Assembly: GCA_946902985.2 (NCBI GenBank)
Contig: OX336393.1
Coordinates: forward strand, 366,712,779-366,776,778
DNA length: 64,000 bases
Reading direction: 5' to 3'
Source: Meconema thalassinum
Taxonomy: Eukaryota > Arthropoda > Insecta > Orthoptera > Tettigoniidae
Shown: positions 29,155-41,765 of the stretch, piece after piece
Layout: every line of letters begins with the position of its first letter
Numbering within the stretch: position 1 is the first letter of the stretch
Made by a program: the position numbers and the translations under genes
The notes under the pieces: model-generated
Database searches by the model: none
The model's input: only the letters and a program-made list of their open reading frames with translations
What the model was told of the DNA's origin: nothing

Positions 29155-29670
29155 CAGTAGTGGCTACGCTGGCTAACGCGCAGCATTAGGTCATGGGGCC
29201 AAGTTCTCTGCTGGCTCGGTAGACATGTGGGTTCAAGCCCCACCGTCGGCCGTCCTTGAAATGGTTTTCCGTGGTTTCCCATTTTCAACACCAGGCAAAT
29301 GCTGGGACGGTACCTTCTGACAGGCCACGGCCGCTTCCTTCCACATCCTTGCCCAGTTTCATTCAGCATCATTCATTTCATCTCTCATTAACTCCTCTCC
29401 TGAGGTTGGCGTCAGGAAGGGCATCCGGCCGTAAAAATCATCTCCACAAAGACTTCCATCGTATCTCATCCCCGACCCCGTTGGAAAACGGGAATAATAA
29501 GGGGTAGTCATACATTCGATAAGATAGATGGGGAGCGTGATGGTGCAGTGGCTTAGCTGATCGTCTTTCAGGGTCAGGAAGGGCATCCGGCCTTAAATCC
29601 CCGGCCAAAACCAAAATGAGCCTGGTTGGCTCCGGCAACCCCAATTAATTGGGAAAAGCCGAAGAAAGTT
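29155..29670 (+). mobile_element. tRNA-type SINE plus partial second copy
   Basis: Head with GGGTTCAAGCCCCACCG (B box) near 29229, body TTTTCCGTGGTTTCCCATTT near 29263, and GTCAGGAAGGGCATCCGGCC near 29410. The last block recurs near 29570, where a second, 5'-truncated copy ends in CCAATTAATTGGGAAAAGCC. The body is shared with 56955-57150 and with a piece inside the hAT element. Confidence 0.75.
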
Positions 29671-30400
29671 TTTCTCAATATGATAGATACAGAGTTACAG
29701 TTGAATGGAAGATCTCTGGAGAATGTTCCACAATTCCAGTATCTGGGCAATGTTAGGTAGTTAGTTCTTGAGGTTTTAAGGGGCGGAACTACGAGGTCAT
29801 CTGGGCAGTGTGATCGACTGCAAAAATTCAACTCGATGTGAAGTCCTAAACCGTACGCATAAAGCTGCCCAATTCTACAACCAAATAAGATATCTCCTGT
29901 GGGATAATAAAGTACCCCTTAAGGAAAAATTAACCATCTTAAATACATTCCAATCTTGACCTATGCATTCGGGACGTGTGGCATGACAGAACGAGAAAAC
30001 AATCAATCAAGTTTAAGCTGCTGAAATGAAGTTTGTTCGATCCATGCTAAGTCGAACAAAAGAGGATAAGATAAGGAATGAAACGAATAGAATGGAAGTA
30101 GGCTTAAAATTCAGTGTATTGATATGATAAGTTACGGCGAAGTAGACCAAGTTGGTATGGTCATGTACAGTGGATGGACGGAACAAGAATTGCTAAAAAG
30201 CACACTGAAATGGTTGTGATTGGGAAAAGACCTGTTGGAAGACTAACGAGGAGATGGATTGATGTGGTTAAGAAGGACATCTCTGTAAGTGGTCTTCGGT
30301 GGGATAGAATCCAAGAGGAGGAGCTGTATAAGGATAGAGGAAGGTGGAAGAGGCTCATCACCAGCACCCGGGAAACTGGAGCTGCTAGATGTTGATGATA
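29670..30400 (+). pseudogene. LINE RT C-terminal remnant, interrupted
   Basis: Pieces of the post-RT region: Asn-Val-Pro-Gln-Phe-Gln-Tyr-Leu-Gly-Asn near 29727-29756, Lys-Leu-Thr-Ile-Leu-Asn-Thr near 29930, and a tail Arg-Pro-Val-Gly-Arg-Leu-Thr-Arg-Arg-Trp-Ile-Asp with Leu-Tyr-Lys-Asp-Arg-Gly-Arg-Trp near 30335. A SINE-derived fragment (TTTTAAGGGGCGGAACTACG) interrupts it near 29776-29812. Many stops. Confidence 0.65.
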
Positions 30401-30899
30401 GACGTTATTTCAACTATGTGAGTGTTATGGGTTATGTTTCACGTCATCCAACGATTTCTCCTTGTATACCATTGCATTTGAATATGATTCGGATGCTGTT
30501 GCTAAAAGGCGTATCAGTAATTGCATGTATCCATTTGTTGGAAGGTTTGGGCTTTTGGGTGCTTTTTTTGGAGGGGGGGTTGGTTCAGTTAATTAAAAGT
30601 CCTGTCTTTTGTCCCGTTCACTTCGAATTCACGAGGTTTTACTGTAATTAGTATTTACTGTACTTTTTAAATAAGAAGAGTTTGGGAAGCATGTTCAGTA
30701 GATAACACTGCCGTTTCGTTGTGAACGTGCGTACGTGGCTGGCGAAACATCAAAAATAATCTCGGTTGGTCTAATTGTGTCCGTTAAATCCGAAGTCCAT
30801 TGAATCGAGGTCCGCTAAATCGAGGGTTTACTGTAATTATAAAATATCAAATTGATCATTAACTCCAATAGTTTTGTCACGAAGAGTATACCTCATTAA
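30401..30899. other. Non-coding intronic DNA
   Basis: No gene or recognisable repeat, apart from a short G run near 30574. Confidence 0.4.
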
Positions 30900-32010
30900 C
30901 AAAGATTGTCCGTAATTTCTGTCACCGCCAGATATGAAATGCGTGTAGTGATTCGATTTTTGAACGCGAAGAAGTTAGAACCTATAGACATTCATCGTCA
31001 ATTGAAATTTATTGTGGAAAGTGCATCAGCGTTCAACAAGTCCACAAATGGTGTAGGGAGTTCTCGAACTGCCGCACAGACATCCATGATGTACAATGAA
31101 GTGGGAGGCCGTTGATCTCAGATGAAACTGTCGCAAAGATTGAGCGAATTCTGCTCGAAGATCAAGGAAATGGCTCTTCGGGTTCTTGAAGTTTCTGAAA
31201 CTTCTATTGAAAAGATTTTAACCGAGAAATTGGGCTATCACAAGATTAGTGCTTGTTGGGTCCCGCACATGCCTACAGCAGAACACAAACAGCAACGCGT
31301 TGACTATGCTCAGGATCTCTTCATGAATGCGCCGAAAACACCGAGGAATTCTTAGATTCCATTGTCACTGGCACTGTCACTGGTGATGAAACGTGGTGCC
31401 ACTACTTCACTCCTGAAACAAAACAACAGTCACGACAGTGGCGTAACTCCAATTCTCCAAAACCGAAAAAGTTTAAGCAGAAATTGTATGCAGGAAAAGT
31501 GATGGCTATGGTGTTTTGGGACCGTAAGGGTTTTTCTTATCGATTTTATGCTTAAAGGGACTACAATAAATACGGAAAGCTATTGAGAGACCCAAAAAAA
31601 CTCAGTCGGACTATCCAAAATCGACGAAGGGGAAAATTGACCCAAGGCATATGGCTGCGCCATGACAATGCGCTTCCGCACGTCTTACGCCAAACCCATA
31701 AATTAATCAACAAATTTGGCTAGACTATAAATGACCATTACCCCTACAGCCCTGATTTGACACCGAGTGACTACCACTTGTTTCCTAAATTAAAGAATCA
31801 CTTCAGTGGACAACGATTCGAGACGGAAAAGAAGTGAAAAAAGTTACCAGGTTCCTCAAGGGGTTGGCAGCGGGCTTCTGCCAGGCAGGTATACAAAAGT
31901 GGATCTCACGTCAACAAGAATGTATTAGAAAATGGCGACTATGTTGAAAAATAGCAGAAAGAACAAGCTTTTGAACGGTATACTTTTCAAGTAAAATAAA
32001 AATGCTAACT
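30900..32010 (+). pseudogene. Mariner transposase remnant
   Basis: Translation in shifting frames shows Val-Val-Ile-Arg-Phe-Leu near 30952, Val-Ser-Glu-Thr-Ser-Ile (helix-turn-helix) near 31190, Gly-Asp-Glu-Thr-Trp-Cys-His-Tyr (first catalytic Asp) near 31384, Lys-Val-Met-Ala-Met-Val-Phe-Trp-Asp near 31500, a degraded His-Asp-Asn-Ala near 31660 and Pro-Asp-Leu-Thr-Pro-Ser-Asp-Tyr near 31757. These are mariner-family blocks. Numerous stops and frameshifts show it is dead. It is a different family from the element at 18.8 kb. Confidence 0.75.
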
Positions 32011-32324
32011 ATTTCTAACAAATGTGGAAACCTCATTTTTGAATCTACCATCGTATATCAAATAATCCAGTTAAAGGTCTCTCTATTTCATATTTCACTT
32101 AAATTACTAGGTTTCTGCTAAAATGTTTAACTAAATAATATTATCTCACACACGGTTAAACAACATTGGTCGTTATTACCGAGAGGTGGTGACTATATCA
32201 AATATCATTCAAGCAGTGATTTAAATTTACTATTTATATAAACGGTCATGGCAGATATACAGCAGCTGTTTGGAACCATGTGTGAAGCGGTGTCTTTTCT
32301 TGTACTAAGAAAGTATCTAAATCC

Positions 32325-32460
32325 GGGTCCAGACTTTTGCGTATCCCCGTATCGTATCTCCGTTGCGTATCATCCGGTGATACGATACGATGCAACGCGA
32401 GAATTTTCTTCCACCGTATCACCCATGCTTTGCGTATCCGGAACCCGTATCAAATCAATG
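32325..32460. repeat. GCGTATCCCCGTATCGTATC repeat, inverted relative to 45.4 kb
   Basis: CGTATCGTATCTCCGTTGCG near 32349 is the reverse complement of sequence near 45432-45455. Both segments are followed by CAACG- and CCCGTAT/GTGTC-type blocks. They are dispersed copies of one element. Confidence 0.6.
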
Positions 32461-35400
32461 CAACGGGAAGAAATGAGCTGAATTTCCCAATTTCACGCTC
32501 TCTGACGATGACTGCTATTATAACAGTATAATACTGCCTAATAGGTTAATAGGCGGAGTCAGAGATTCTACGCTAGATGGCAGACATTGACGCACAATAT
32601 TTTCTATATATGTACAAAACACACAATTCAGACATATTGAGCCCATATGCTATTGGTTCAAGAGTCGAATCCATAATTTATTGGCAAAAGAAGAGAGGAA
32701 ATAATACAGTCTTTGGAATGACTTCGAAAGATTTTACGAAGAGAGCTGTTAAAACGTGGCCCAAGAATAGGTGACCACTAGTCATGTGGACATGATATCA
32801 TGCATGACGCATTGATAAGGAGCCGACTCATGATTATAAATAGAACGATAAAAACTTTCCACTGCGTGTAAGAGAGAGGAGGTTTCGGAAATAGACCTTA
32901 CGCAGCAATAAAATGACAACCTCGCAATTGCGCAAGGAGAGAAATAATTAGAAATAAGCCATTTGCGAGAATATAATTAATGAAAGAAACACATCATTGT
33001 GGATCATTCTGGAATAGAGATTTTTGTGTGGGGAAAAAGGTTATAATATTTGCACAGGAAAGAAGTGCAGATGCAGCATGACGTAATTAAAAATCCCCGA
33101 GACCAGAGTTGGTAGGGATATAAAAATAAACCGCAACACCCACGTATCTGAAGAGCAAAATTATTTAATATCTTGGAATTGTGCGATCGATTTTCAAGAT
33201 CAAAGAAACCAGTTGACGTTTAGAACAAGAGCGTTCCAGAGATATATTTTTCAAAATTATACGACAATTACTTCAAAAGTTAGTGCTGGAGAAGACGCGG
33301 ATCTTATCTTTTTGCCGTCGATTTGTATAAAAACCCTGGCAGAGCCAGGAGATGCATGCAGTTATTGTCGGCCTGCGGGCGTGACACTGTGTCACTATCA
33401 TCGTACATGCAATTTCCGACAGCCCGAGGGCGTCGCTGTATCACAACAATCCAGTTCCGTGAGCGCAGGGGCGCTGCACGATGAAGAATCAACTACAAGA
33501 TACGCTACAAGTAAACTCCTAGTATAGGAGAGCTTCATCAAAGTATATTCAGTTATAAAAAAGACGCCCGAGAGCGTAATACTGTGTCGCAAAGTATAAC
33601 AAGTTATTTTAGTGAGCGCGTAGACGCTGCACGCAGAAACAAGTATCGTCAAAATTCACCAGTATAGTCAAAGTTAGGCTGTGGATTTGAAGAAATAACA
33701 GGCGATAGGTACTCGAATAATCGTTCAGTTAAAGACACAAAGCATCATAAGGTTTCGAAGTACCCAAAGAAGTGAAATAGACAGTTCTATCGATGTTAAG
33801 GAACCCGACCAGGGTAGAACGAAATAAATACCGCCTAGTGTTCCGGAAACGTAGGGACTAGAGCGCAGGACGATAAAAATTAGGAATTGTAGTTCCAGGC
33901 TTTGTCTAAGATAGACAAATGAACAGTAAGCGTTTGGGAGAACTCCAAGAAGCTACGAATTGAAGTAATAGCAATTAAAGCAAGGAAAATACTAGGTCAC
34001 CGATAAACTATTCGAGCGGCCGTCATAGTAATACATTAAAGACAGACTTTTATCTAGACGAACTAGTTAGCGTCAAGTAAGAAACGACATCGTGCAGTAA
34101 AAGTATAGAAGCCGATAGTCAAAACCGGATTTGAAGATCAGCCGTTCCAGTGAGGTGTAATTCGATCGAGACTTTCCATCATCTCGTCAGATTAGGAAGC
34201 CGAAGTTCTATAAGTGCCACCCTTGGAAACGGGAAAGAAAAGAAATCACGTGTGTAAGGCGAATAATTAACGCCCAAGTGATAAAATGGTTATGTAATGT
34301 AAATATAGTGAAAATGTTTGAGTGTAATATTTTTTGTGAATTTATAGTGTGTTAAGTGAAACGAATACAAAATGGTATTCATTGTATTCCAAGTGATTAA
34401 GGTAAATATTTTATGTGTTGTTAAAGAAGTGCCATTGCGTGTAAGTGTATCTATGGAAATGGCTTAAAAGGCATTGAGTGGGCACACATGTTCCATCGCG
34501 GGAGGATTCGGTCGCTGACCGTACAGTCATGTGGGTAACTATTTCATTATGATATGTGTTTGGGAGGATTTGCGTATAATCCTCATGAGAAAGGAAAAAG
34601 GGATGCTGAATAACAGGTAAAAGAAAATAGCGCGATCTGAACGATTAAATTGAGAAAAAGATAATAAATATGTGAAATGTAAATGAATCCCTTGGGGAAT
34701 GTATTCAGTAAAATATCAGAGTAATTGATAAATGATATAAATATGAGAAAGCAAGCGTAATAATAATAAAAATAATAAATATATAAATGAATGAATAGTA
34801 CGATGAATTTTATATGGAAAGTGGTAGCTTCCGAGCTCCTTTAAATGAATTAATGCATGTTATGAATACATGTTCTTTATGGTAAAATGATTATTGTCAA
34901 GGGAGAAAAGTAATATATATTTGAGATGTAGATCAAACGTTGATTTTGAATTTATTAATTCTTTGAAGGCAACTTGGCTAATTAAAGTAGAAGCGCCATG
35001 TAGCGCATTGAAGTAATTTATCACGCTAGGAATGTGTTGAAATGCTCGGTAAAACTAATTATGAGGGGCAGTTGGTCGCGGTAATTGAACTATGGTAAGT
35101 CCTCAAAAGTTGTGACAATGATCACGAGGCATTGTATGTTGTATGGTAAAAAGGGTGCTAATATGTTGTATTATGAGCGCTGGTATAAGGCAAGGCCTGC
35201 CCTAAGTCGCAAATGTATAAGTTCTCAAATTTGGGATACTTGCTCCCGAGGCATTTGAAAGGATCGAACTCAGAGTCGTCCGTGTTGAAGCCCCTAAATA
35301 TTGGTTGTATTATTGAATTTTTCTTACCCGCCAATGAGGACACTTCATAATTATTATATACCGAAGCCAAGAGAATAGGTCTGTTGAACCTAAATATGTT

Positions 35401-36436
35401 GTTTTAAGAATCAATATTAGAAGCCTTGTCTGTCAGAGAATTACATTTGAAACAGCTGTATGAAAGCTGATGGTAGCCAGTCTCTTGTAGCAGTGAGACT
35501 GGGGACTCTCTGTCTCCCTGCAATAAATCACGCTAAGTAGTCAAGGATAGAACCTCACCCTCGATGTATGGCGGTAGGTCAGGAAACGGTCTGTTTGAGT
35601 TATAATACACAGAAGTGTTTAAAGATTGTTTGAACGACCCGGTCTTGGAACCGAGGTCCCTTTATATAAATGATTATCGCTTGCAGAGTTCAGATCGTTG
35701 CTTTCTTATAATATAATGGTCTTTTAAGACAAATAATGATAAATCCCTAACTTAATGATTATATGATGCAGTTATTAACGATTTCTATTGAAGACATTAG
35801 ATTCCGGGAGTGATCTTAATTTTAACTTGTTCAGTAGTCTTCTGTAGCTAGGGAGTACGCAAGTTTTTCCCAATCACAGTAGTGAGTTGTTAACTTGAGA
35901 GAGAGGGATGGTAACATATGAGCATTGTGAAAGCCCAAAATTAAGTGATGATTAAAATACTTTGGTAAATTTTGATATTTATGATTAAAAGATATACTCA
36001 TATAAATAATAATGGATGTGTATTAAATTGATAGCACAGTGTAAGTTAACATTACCGAGCCGTTTGGAGCTCTTATTTTAATGAATTGAAGTGATACTAT
36101 ATGGAAGTGAAACTTAGTAGAAGTTTGTTGGTTTATGGAAAACCAGTCAGTATGATTTTATAATTGTTTAATATGTATTCCTTGTTCAACTTTGGACAAG
36201 TGTGAAGTGAAGTGTCAGTATTTTATTTGTTTAATTTTTGTAGCGCCATATATTTGGATAATTAAATGTTTTAAATAGTAGGAGTTGATTTTTGTTTATT
36301 TTTGGAAGTGTATCCTCTGTTTAATCCAAAGTGTGGGAGAACAAACCATGAACCCCGATACTCCCGATTGAGCATTGCTGGCAAACTGTGATTTGCCTAT
36401 TTCATTGTTGAATGGGCACAATATATTATCCATTTT
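32461..36436. other. Long AT-rich region without a gene
   Basis: No supported gene. A TATA-type TTATAAATAG at about 32832-32843 precedes a purine-rich transcript-like stretch. 33420-33480 and 33567-33640 are a diverged direct duplication (GCCCGAGNGCGT ... GTGAGCGC-G ... CGCTGCACG). 34300-36350 is AT-rich and unstructured. It could be part of a decayed large retroelement, but I could not pair ends. Confidence 0.4.
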
Positions 36437-37092
36437 AGGTAGATTTCATTAGAAAGCTAACTATTGCAATGGGTCCCATGTTTCGACTTCCGGAAAATTT
36501 CAACATATCTTCGCGTTTCACATCCCCCAGACCCCAAAACCACCGTCAGTTCAAAAAGTTTATATATAATTTATGTATGTATGTATATATATATATATGT
36601 ATATCAGTTTCTTGTGGACACGATAACTGCCGTAATTTTGCACCAATCACTTTGAATTTTTTTACCGAATATGTATACCTATAAAATCTCGGTCGAGTTC
36701 GTTACTGGGCTAAGTCGATCGAAGGGGGTGAAAATGGGGGGCTTTTTTTTTTCAAAAAAAGTGAAATATTGCTATAACTCGCTTAATGTGTGAAATATCG
36801 AATCCGTTCAACGTTCATACTATGTGTCGGATAATGCCCAAAAATTTATGTTTGAAGAGTTTTTTATAGCACCAACCATTGACCAAAGGGGTGGGAAAAA
36901 GTGGGTTTTTCGGGAAACATTAATCATATCTCTCTTAATAGGCACAATATCAAACCCGTAAAAATGGACAATATTCCCCTAATAATTACTTGAAACTTTT
37001 GTCTGAAAGAATTTTTGATATGACCCACCATTACGCCAAGGGATGAGAAAAATGATTTCGGAATTATAAGAAAATGCAAAGAGCTATCAGTT

Positions 37093-37153
37093 GTTGCCAT
37101 GGCAACACTACTAAATTGATGAGGGATGAGCCATCAGACGTTGCCATGACAAC
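37093..37153. promoter_or_regulatory. Two RFX X-box-like palindromes, unit 1
   Basis: GTTGCCATGGCAAC at 37093-37106 is a perfect 14-bp palindrome matching the RFX X-box form (RYYNCC-N-RGNAAC). GTTGCCATGACAAC at 37140-37153 is a second, nearly perfect site. RFX factors drive ciliary genes, but these copies lie in repeat DNA, so a function is conjecture. Confidence 0.4.
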
Positions 37154-37195
37154 GCACTTGCGCGAGATCAGATTTCCATCTGACTAAGTGTGAAG

Positions 37196-37580
37196 CGGCT
37201 TCGGTGACGTAACTGGTAGCATGCTGAACTTCTATGCCCAAGGTCGCGGGTTCAAAGCCGGCCGAAGTCGTCGGATTTTCTAAGAGCGCTAAAATCTCTC
37301 AGTATGCTTTCCTTTGGAGGGGAAGTTCCAACGTTCGTTTCGAGTTGCTGGTTGGGGTGGCATCTAGTAGCCAAGTTCACAGCTAGGGGTCGTTGACGGT
37401 AGTACCTGGTAGCAACATTAGGAACTACTGCTTGAAATTGACCGTCTGCAGTCCTTACCTGAATTAAGACTAATACAGCCATTACAATTCACACCGTTTA
37501 TCAGACAGATTCTACACTCACCCATAGTACACGGGGTTAGATGACCGCGTTGTCGCAGCCCCTAAACTGAGGAACCAACC
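37196..37580 (+). mobile_element. tRNA-derived SINE (shortened), unit 1
   Basis: Head GCGGCTTCGGTGACGTAACT with B box GGGTTCAAAGCC and 3' end CCCTAAACTGAGGAACCAAC. It lacks about 120 bp of the body relative to the 510-bp copies. Confidence 0.8.
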
Positions 37581-38217
37581 AGAGGTAGATTTCATTAGAA
37601 AGCTAACTATTGCAATGGGTACCATGTTTCGACTTCCGGAAAATTTCGACATATCTTCGCGTTTCACATCCCCCAGACCCCAAAACCACCGTCAGTTCAA
37701 AAGTTTATATATTATTTATGTATGTATATTAGTTTGTTGTGGACACGATAACTGCCGTAATTTTGCACCAATCACTTTGAATTTTTTTATCGAATATGTA
37801 TACCTATAAAATCTCAGTCGATTTCGTTACTGGGCTAAATCGGTCGAAGGGGGTGAAAATGGGGGGCTTTTTTTTTCGAAAAAGTGAAATATTGCTATAC
37901 CTCTCTTAATATGTGAAATATCGTATCCGTTCATCGTTCATACTATGTGTCGGATAAAGCCCAAAAATTTATGTTTGAAGAGTTTTTTTATAGCACCAAC
38001 TATTGACCAAAGGGGTGGGGAAAAATGGGTTTTTCGGGAAACATTAATCATATCTCTCTTAATGGGCACAATATCAAAACCGTACAAATTGGACAATATT
38101 CCCCTAATAATTACCTAAAACTTTTGCCTGGAAGAATTTTTGATATGACCCACCATTACGCCAAGGGATGAGAAAAATGATTTCGGAATTATAAGAAAAT
38201 GCCAAGATCTATCAGAG

Positions 38218-38278
38218 GTTGCCATGGCAACACTACAATATTGATGAGGGATGAGCCATCAGACGTTGCCATGATAAC
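38218..38278. promoter_or_regulatory. Two RFX X-box-like palindromes, unit 2
   Basis: GTTGCCATGGCAAC at 38218-38231 and GTTGCCATGATAAC at 38265-38278 are the unit-2 counterparts. The first is unchanged and the second has one base changed. Confidence 0.4.
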
Positions 38279-38321
38279 GCACTTGCACGAGATCAGATTC
38301 AGATTTCCATCTAAGTGTGAA

Positions 38322-38671
38322 GCGGCTTCGGTGACGTAACTGGTAGCATGCTGAATTTCTATGCCCAAGGTAGCGAGTTCAAAGCCGGCCGAAGTCGTCG
38401 GATTTTCTAAGAGCGATAAAAATCCCTCAGTATGCTTTCCTTTGGAGGGGAAGTTCCAACGTTCGTTGCGAGTTGCTGGTTGAGGTGGCATCTAGTAGCC
38501 AAGTTCACAACTAGGTGTCGTTGACGGTAGTACCTGGTAGCAACATTAGGAACTACTGCTTGAAATTGACCGTCTGCAGTCCTTACCTGAATTACAGACT
38601 AATACAGCCATCCCAAAGTACACGGGGTTACATGACCGCGTTGTCGCAGCTCCTAAACTGAGGAACCAACC
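38322..38671 (+). mobile_element. tRNA-derived SINE (shortened), unit 2
   Basis: Same shortened form as the copy at 37196, with a further small deletion after AATACAGCCATC. Confidence 0.8.
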
Positions 38672-39298
38672 AAAATCTCTGCGGGAGATATAATTGTGCG
38701 TGAAGAAGTAACAGACCGTTACATGGTTACACAACAGTGTCGAAACCTTGCATAAGGACAGTGTGACCACAAGTATAAAAATGGACCCCAAATGACAAGA
38801 AGGTTACCGTTCCCATAAGACAATAAAATGTTTAAAATAAGCATAAAATGACGAAAAACAAAGTTAATTAAGCTCCAATTATAAAATACCTTCTCGCAAT
38901 AAATGAGGTCTGAACCTTCTACGAAAACCTGCATATTCTGCCTATTTTTGCCTATCCCCAAGTTTGTCCGGTGAAATCTACTTCCGCCTTCCGGCGTGCC
39001 GAGAGGACTTTTTTATATATTGACTAGCTCGTATATGACATCAGTAATATTAAGTATCGATAATATTACCTGAGAGAAGTGTTAGTCAGCCTCTTTATCT
39101 CACAATTTAAAGATTTCCTGGACGAAAGCTTGGAGTGGTACACCGGGCGACTATACTCTCTGGGTTCTTGTCAAAACAATATCAGTTAATAGAAGTCTAA
39201 CGAACATAGTATAATTTTACTAACAGTCAGCTGATGTTCTGTGCCGTCACACTGCAAAACACATTTTGAGAGGGAAGAACTAGCAAGCCTCCGTATTA
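38672..39298. other. Non-coding intronic DNA
   Basis: I see no gene or repeat with support here. Confidence 0.4.
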
Positions 39299-39372
39299 CA
39301 CTCGTGGTGTAGCGGCAACCTTTCTTTGCTATTGTCCCGGAAGACCGGGATTGATTCCCGGCTCTCACTCAC
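39299..39372 (+). mobile_element. tRNA-like SINE head
   Basis: CTCGTGGTGTAGCGGCAACC (A-box-like) and GGGATTGATTCCCGG (B-box-like) are spaced as in a tRNA. The body beyond is replaced by LINE DNA. Confidence 0.5.
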
Positions 39373-39387
39373 CCACTCAGAAGGCTT

Positions 39388-41020
39388 CTATGGGACACGA
39401 AGATCCCGCGCCGATCTCACAAAATGCCACCACTGAACTCGGTTTTGGGCGAGATCTTGCCAGTTGTCCACATTCAGATGTCTACAGAGTTTGGAGATCT
39501 CATTTTTTGAGAAACTTCGTGGTCTTCCTACTGGCCTTTTTCCTCTTGGTTCTTCTTTAAAGATTTGTAAGACCATCCTATCATCTCCCATCCTTAGTAC
39601 ATGGCCAGCCCATTGAAGTCTTCTGGAGTTAATGATGTTGAGTATTGGTGCTTGCTGTGATAGTGAATGTATGTCTTTATTTGATCTTTTTTCCAGTTTT
39701 GAGATGCGGAGTCAAAAACTGGCCCTAAAACATTCCTATATACTTTATTTTCGAAAACCTGCAACTGGTGTTCTTCCTGTTCTGTTCAACTCCATGATAC
39801 TGAACCATAAGTTAGAATTGGCCTAATGATGGTAATGTATATTTTCAGTTTTGTATTTCTCGTCATAAATTTGGATCCCAATAAAAACTGCAGAGAGTAG
39901 TACACTTTATTAGCATTCTGTATTCTAACCTTAATATCCACTTCTCTGTGATTCTGTTCATCAATCATGACTCCTAAGAATTTTAAATGTTCAACCCGCT
40001 CAAAACCACGCTTACCAATAAGAAGAGTAACCGATTCCCAAACACGTCAATATTCTTCTTCATTACCATGTACTGAGGGTTTTGGTCATTAATTCTAAGG
40101 CCTAATTTTGAAGCTATCTTCTCAAGTTCAACAAACAATTTCCTTATCTCAATCTCATATCATTCGCGTATGCTAGCACTTTATGATAATGTCCGAGATG
40201 CATGCCAGCCGGAAGTAATTTTAGTAATCTGATAACTTTTTCGAGAGCAATGTTGAAGAGAAGAGGGGACAGAGCATCGCCCTGTCTTCAACTGATTTAG
40301 TTTGTGAAAGGGTCAGATCTTTTCCCATTAATAAAAATTCTACTGATATTGTCATCCATACACAATCTACACAGGTTAATACTGTAAGCTTAAGAGGGAA
40401 ACGAAACTCTGTCACGACGTTCCACTGGTTTTCTCTCTATGGATTGAATGGCGGCTTCGGTGGCGTAGTCGGTAGCATGCTGAGCTTCTATGCCCAAGAT
40501 CGCTGATTCAAATCCGGCCAAAGTCGTCGGATTTTTAAGAGCGTTAACAATCCCTCAGTATGCCTTCCTTCGGAGGGGAAGTAAAGCCGGCGGTCCCATG
40601 TCATAGATTTATGGCATGTTAAAGAACCTTCCACTAATTACACCTGTGTCAAGCTATATTGGATAGGTTAGGAATGTAAACAACGCTCTTAGGTTCCCAC
40701 GTTCTTTGCCAAGAGCCGACTGCGGTGGCGTCCGGTAGCTAAGTTCTGAACTAGTAGTCGTTGACGGTGGCGTTTGGTGGCAAAAGTAGGAACTATTTAA
40801 AAAATTCAAAAGTCTGCAGTCCTTACTTGAATTAAAAGACAGATAACACACACTAATACAGTCATCACAATTAACACCGGTTATCAGACAGATTCTACAT
40901 ACACCCAAAGTACACGGGGCTACATGACCGCGTTGTCGCAGCCCCTAAACCAACTTACCATGGATTGAATCATATGCTTTGAGGAAATCAATAAAAAAAT
41001 AGGCTTTGCATACTGTAGAA
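39388..41020 (-). pseudogene. LINE reverse-transcriptase remnant, split by a SINE
   Basis: Minus-strand pieces in order: Leu-Ser-Lys-Lys-Leu-Ser-Asp-Tyr near 40225, Leu-Lys-Ile-Tyr-Ile-Thr-Ile-Ile-Arg-Pro-Ile-Leu-Thr-Tyr-Gly-Ser near 39795, and the terminal Arg-Pro-Val-Gly-Arg-Pro-Arg near 39530. Sequence related to the upstream RT domain continues beyond the SINE (40960-41020). There are many stops. Confidence 0.7.
40450..40959 (+). mobile_element. Full-length 510-bp tRNA-derived SINE
   Basis: It is flanked by an 11-bp target duplication ATGGATTGAAT (40439-40449 and 40960-40970). The head is GCGGCTTCGGTGGCGTAGTC and the 3' end CAGCCCCTAAACCAACTT, with no A-rich or AAT tail. It is the reference copy for the family in this window. 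Confidence 0.9.
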
Positions 41021-41517
41021 ATTATATTTTGGACTGAGGCCTGGAACGGAGTGTGAGGTAAAACGAGAAGCATTGACCGCAAAATGCATCACTTCTGTTA
41101 CATTGCAGTTTTTCCCTAATTGAGCGAAAATACCTGAAATGACACCTGGCCTTAGAATCTCAAATTTTTGGTTGTGAACTACCTTGCCGAGATTTGCAAA
41201 ATGGCACTCAGCAATTAGCCATTTTGGAAGATATTCCTTAGCATACCATGATTATTAAATAAGTCCCAGTTCTATACAAAATATGACTTGCGCAAACTAA
41301 AGCGAACAAACACGCTTAAAATATCCATCACCACAACACTATTACTTAATTTCTCAGTTCTGTACAAGTATGTTCGATATTTGCACAAAGCAAATCAGCT
41401 TGCGTCACAATAATACCATATTAACGTAATAATAACAGCTTTCGACACACCACATACCCCGCAAATATTCTGCATCTATGACAGCGCTATTGCGGTGACT
41501 TGAAAAAGCATTTGTAT
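41021..41517. other. Non-coding intronic DNA
   Basis: No gene seen. Possibly a continuation of the decayed LINE; weak. Confidence 0.35.
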
Positions 41518-41765
41518 TCGCGCAGGACCTTCTATACTACCGGACCTGACACTGCAATCCAAGATGGCCGCCGTAGTTGGTGGTCGGACATTAAACGCAT
41601 GACGTGGGTCAGAATCCAACACAACACAAAATAACATTATGACGTGATTTTGTCTGCTGTTAATCCATTTTATGGGCTTGGGACATCTTGGTCATCAGCC
41701 CCGTGCAGTTGGGTTTGGGTTGAATTCCTCCAATTACGTGATTATTGTAGTAGTGTGTGTAGCTG
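41518..41765. repeat. Repeat with inverted partner at 45.2 kb and direct partner at 44.3 kb
   Basis: GGACCTTCTATACTACCGGA near 41525 is inverted at about 45160-45190. 41594-41745 (AAACGCATGACGTG, TGATTTTGTCTGCTGTTAAT) recurs in direct orientation at 44324-44460. Confidence 0.65.

Larger units (their letters stand above)
36437..38671. repeat. Tandem duplication, two ~1.1-kb units with SINE
   Basis: Unit 1 (36437-37582) and unit 2 (37583-38671) both start AGGTAGATTTCATTAGAAAG and share most of their sequence, including GTTTCGACTTCCGGAAAATT and the 3' SINE. Because both carry the same shortened SINE, the SINE inserted before the duplication. Unit 2 has a shorter TATG run near 37718. Confidence 0.88.

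Noticed and set aside
33213..33527. 104-codon plus frame
   Set aside because: No domain; overlaps a diverged non-coding duplication and has opposite-strand competitors of similar length.
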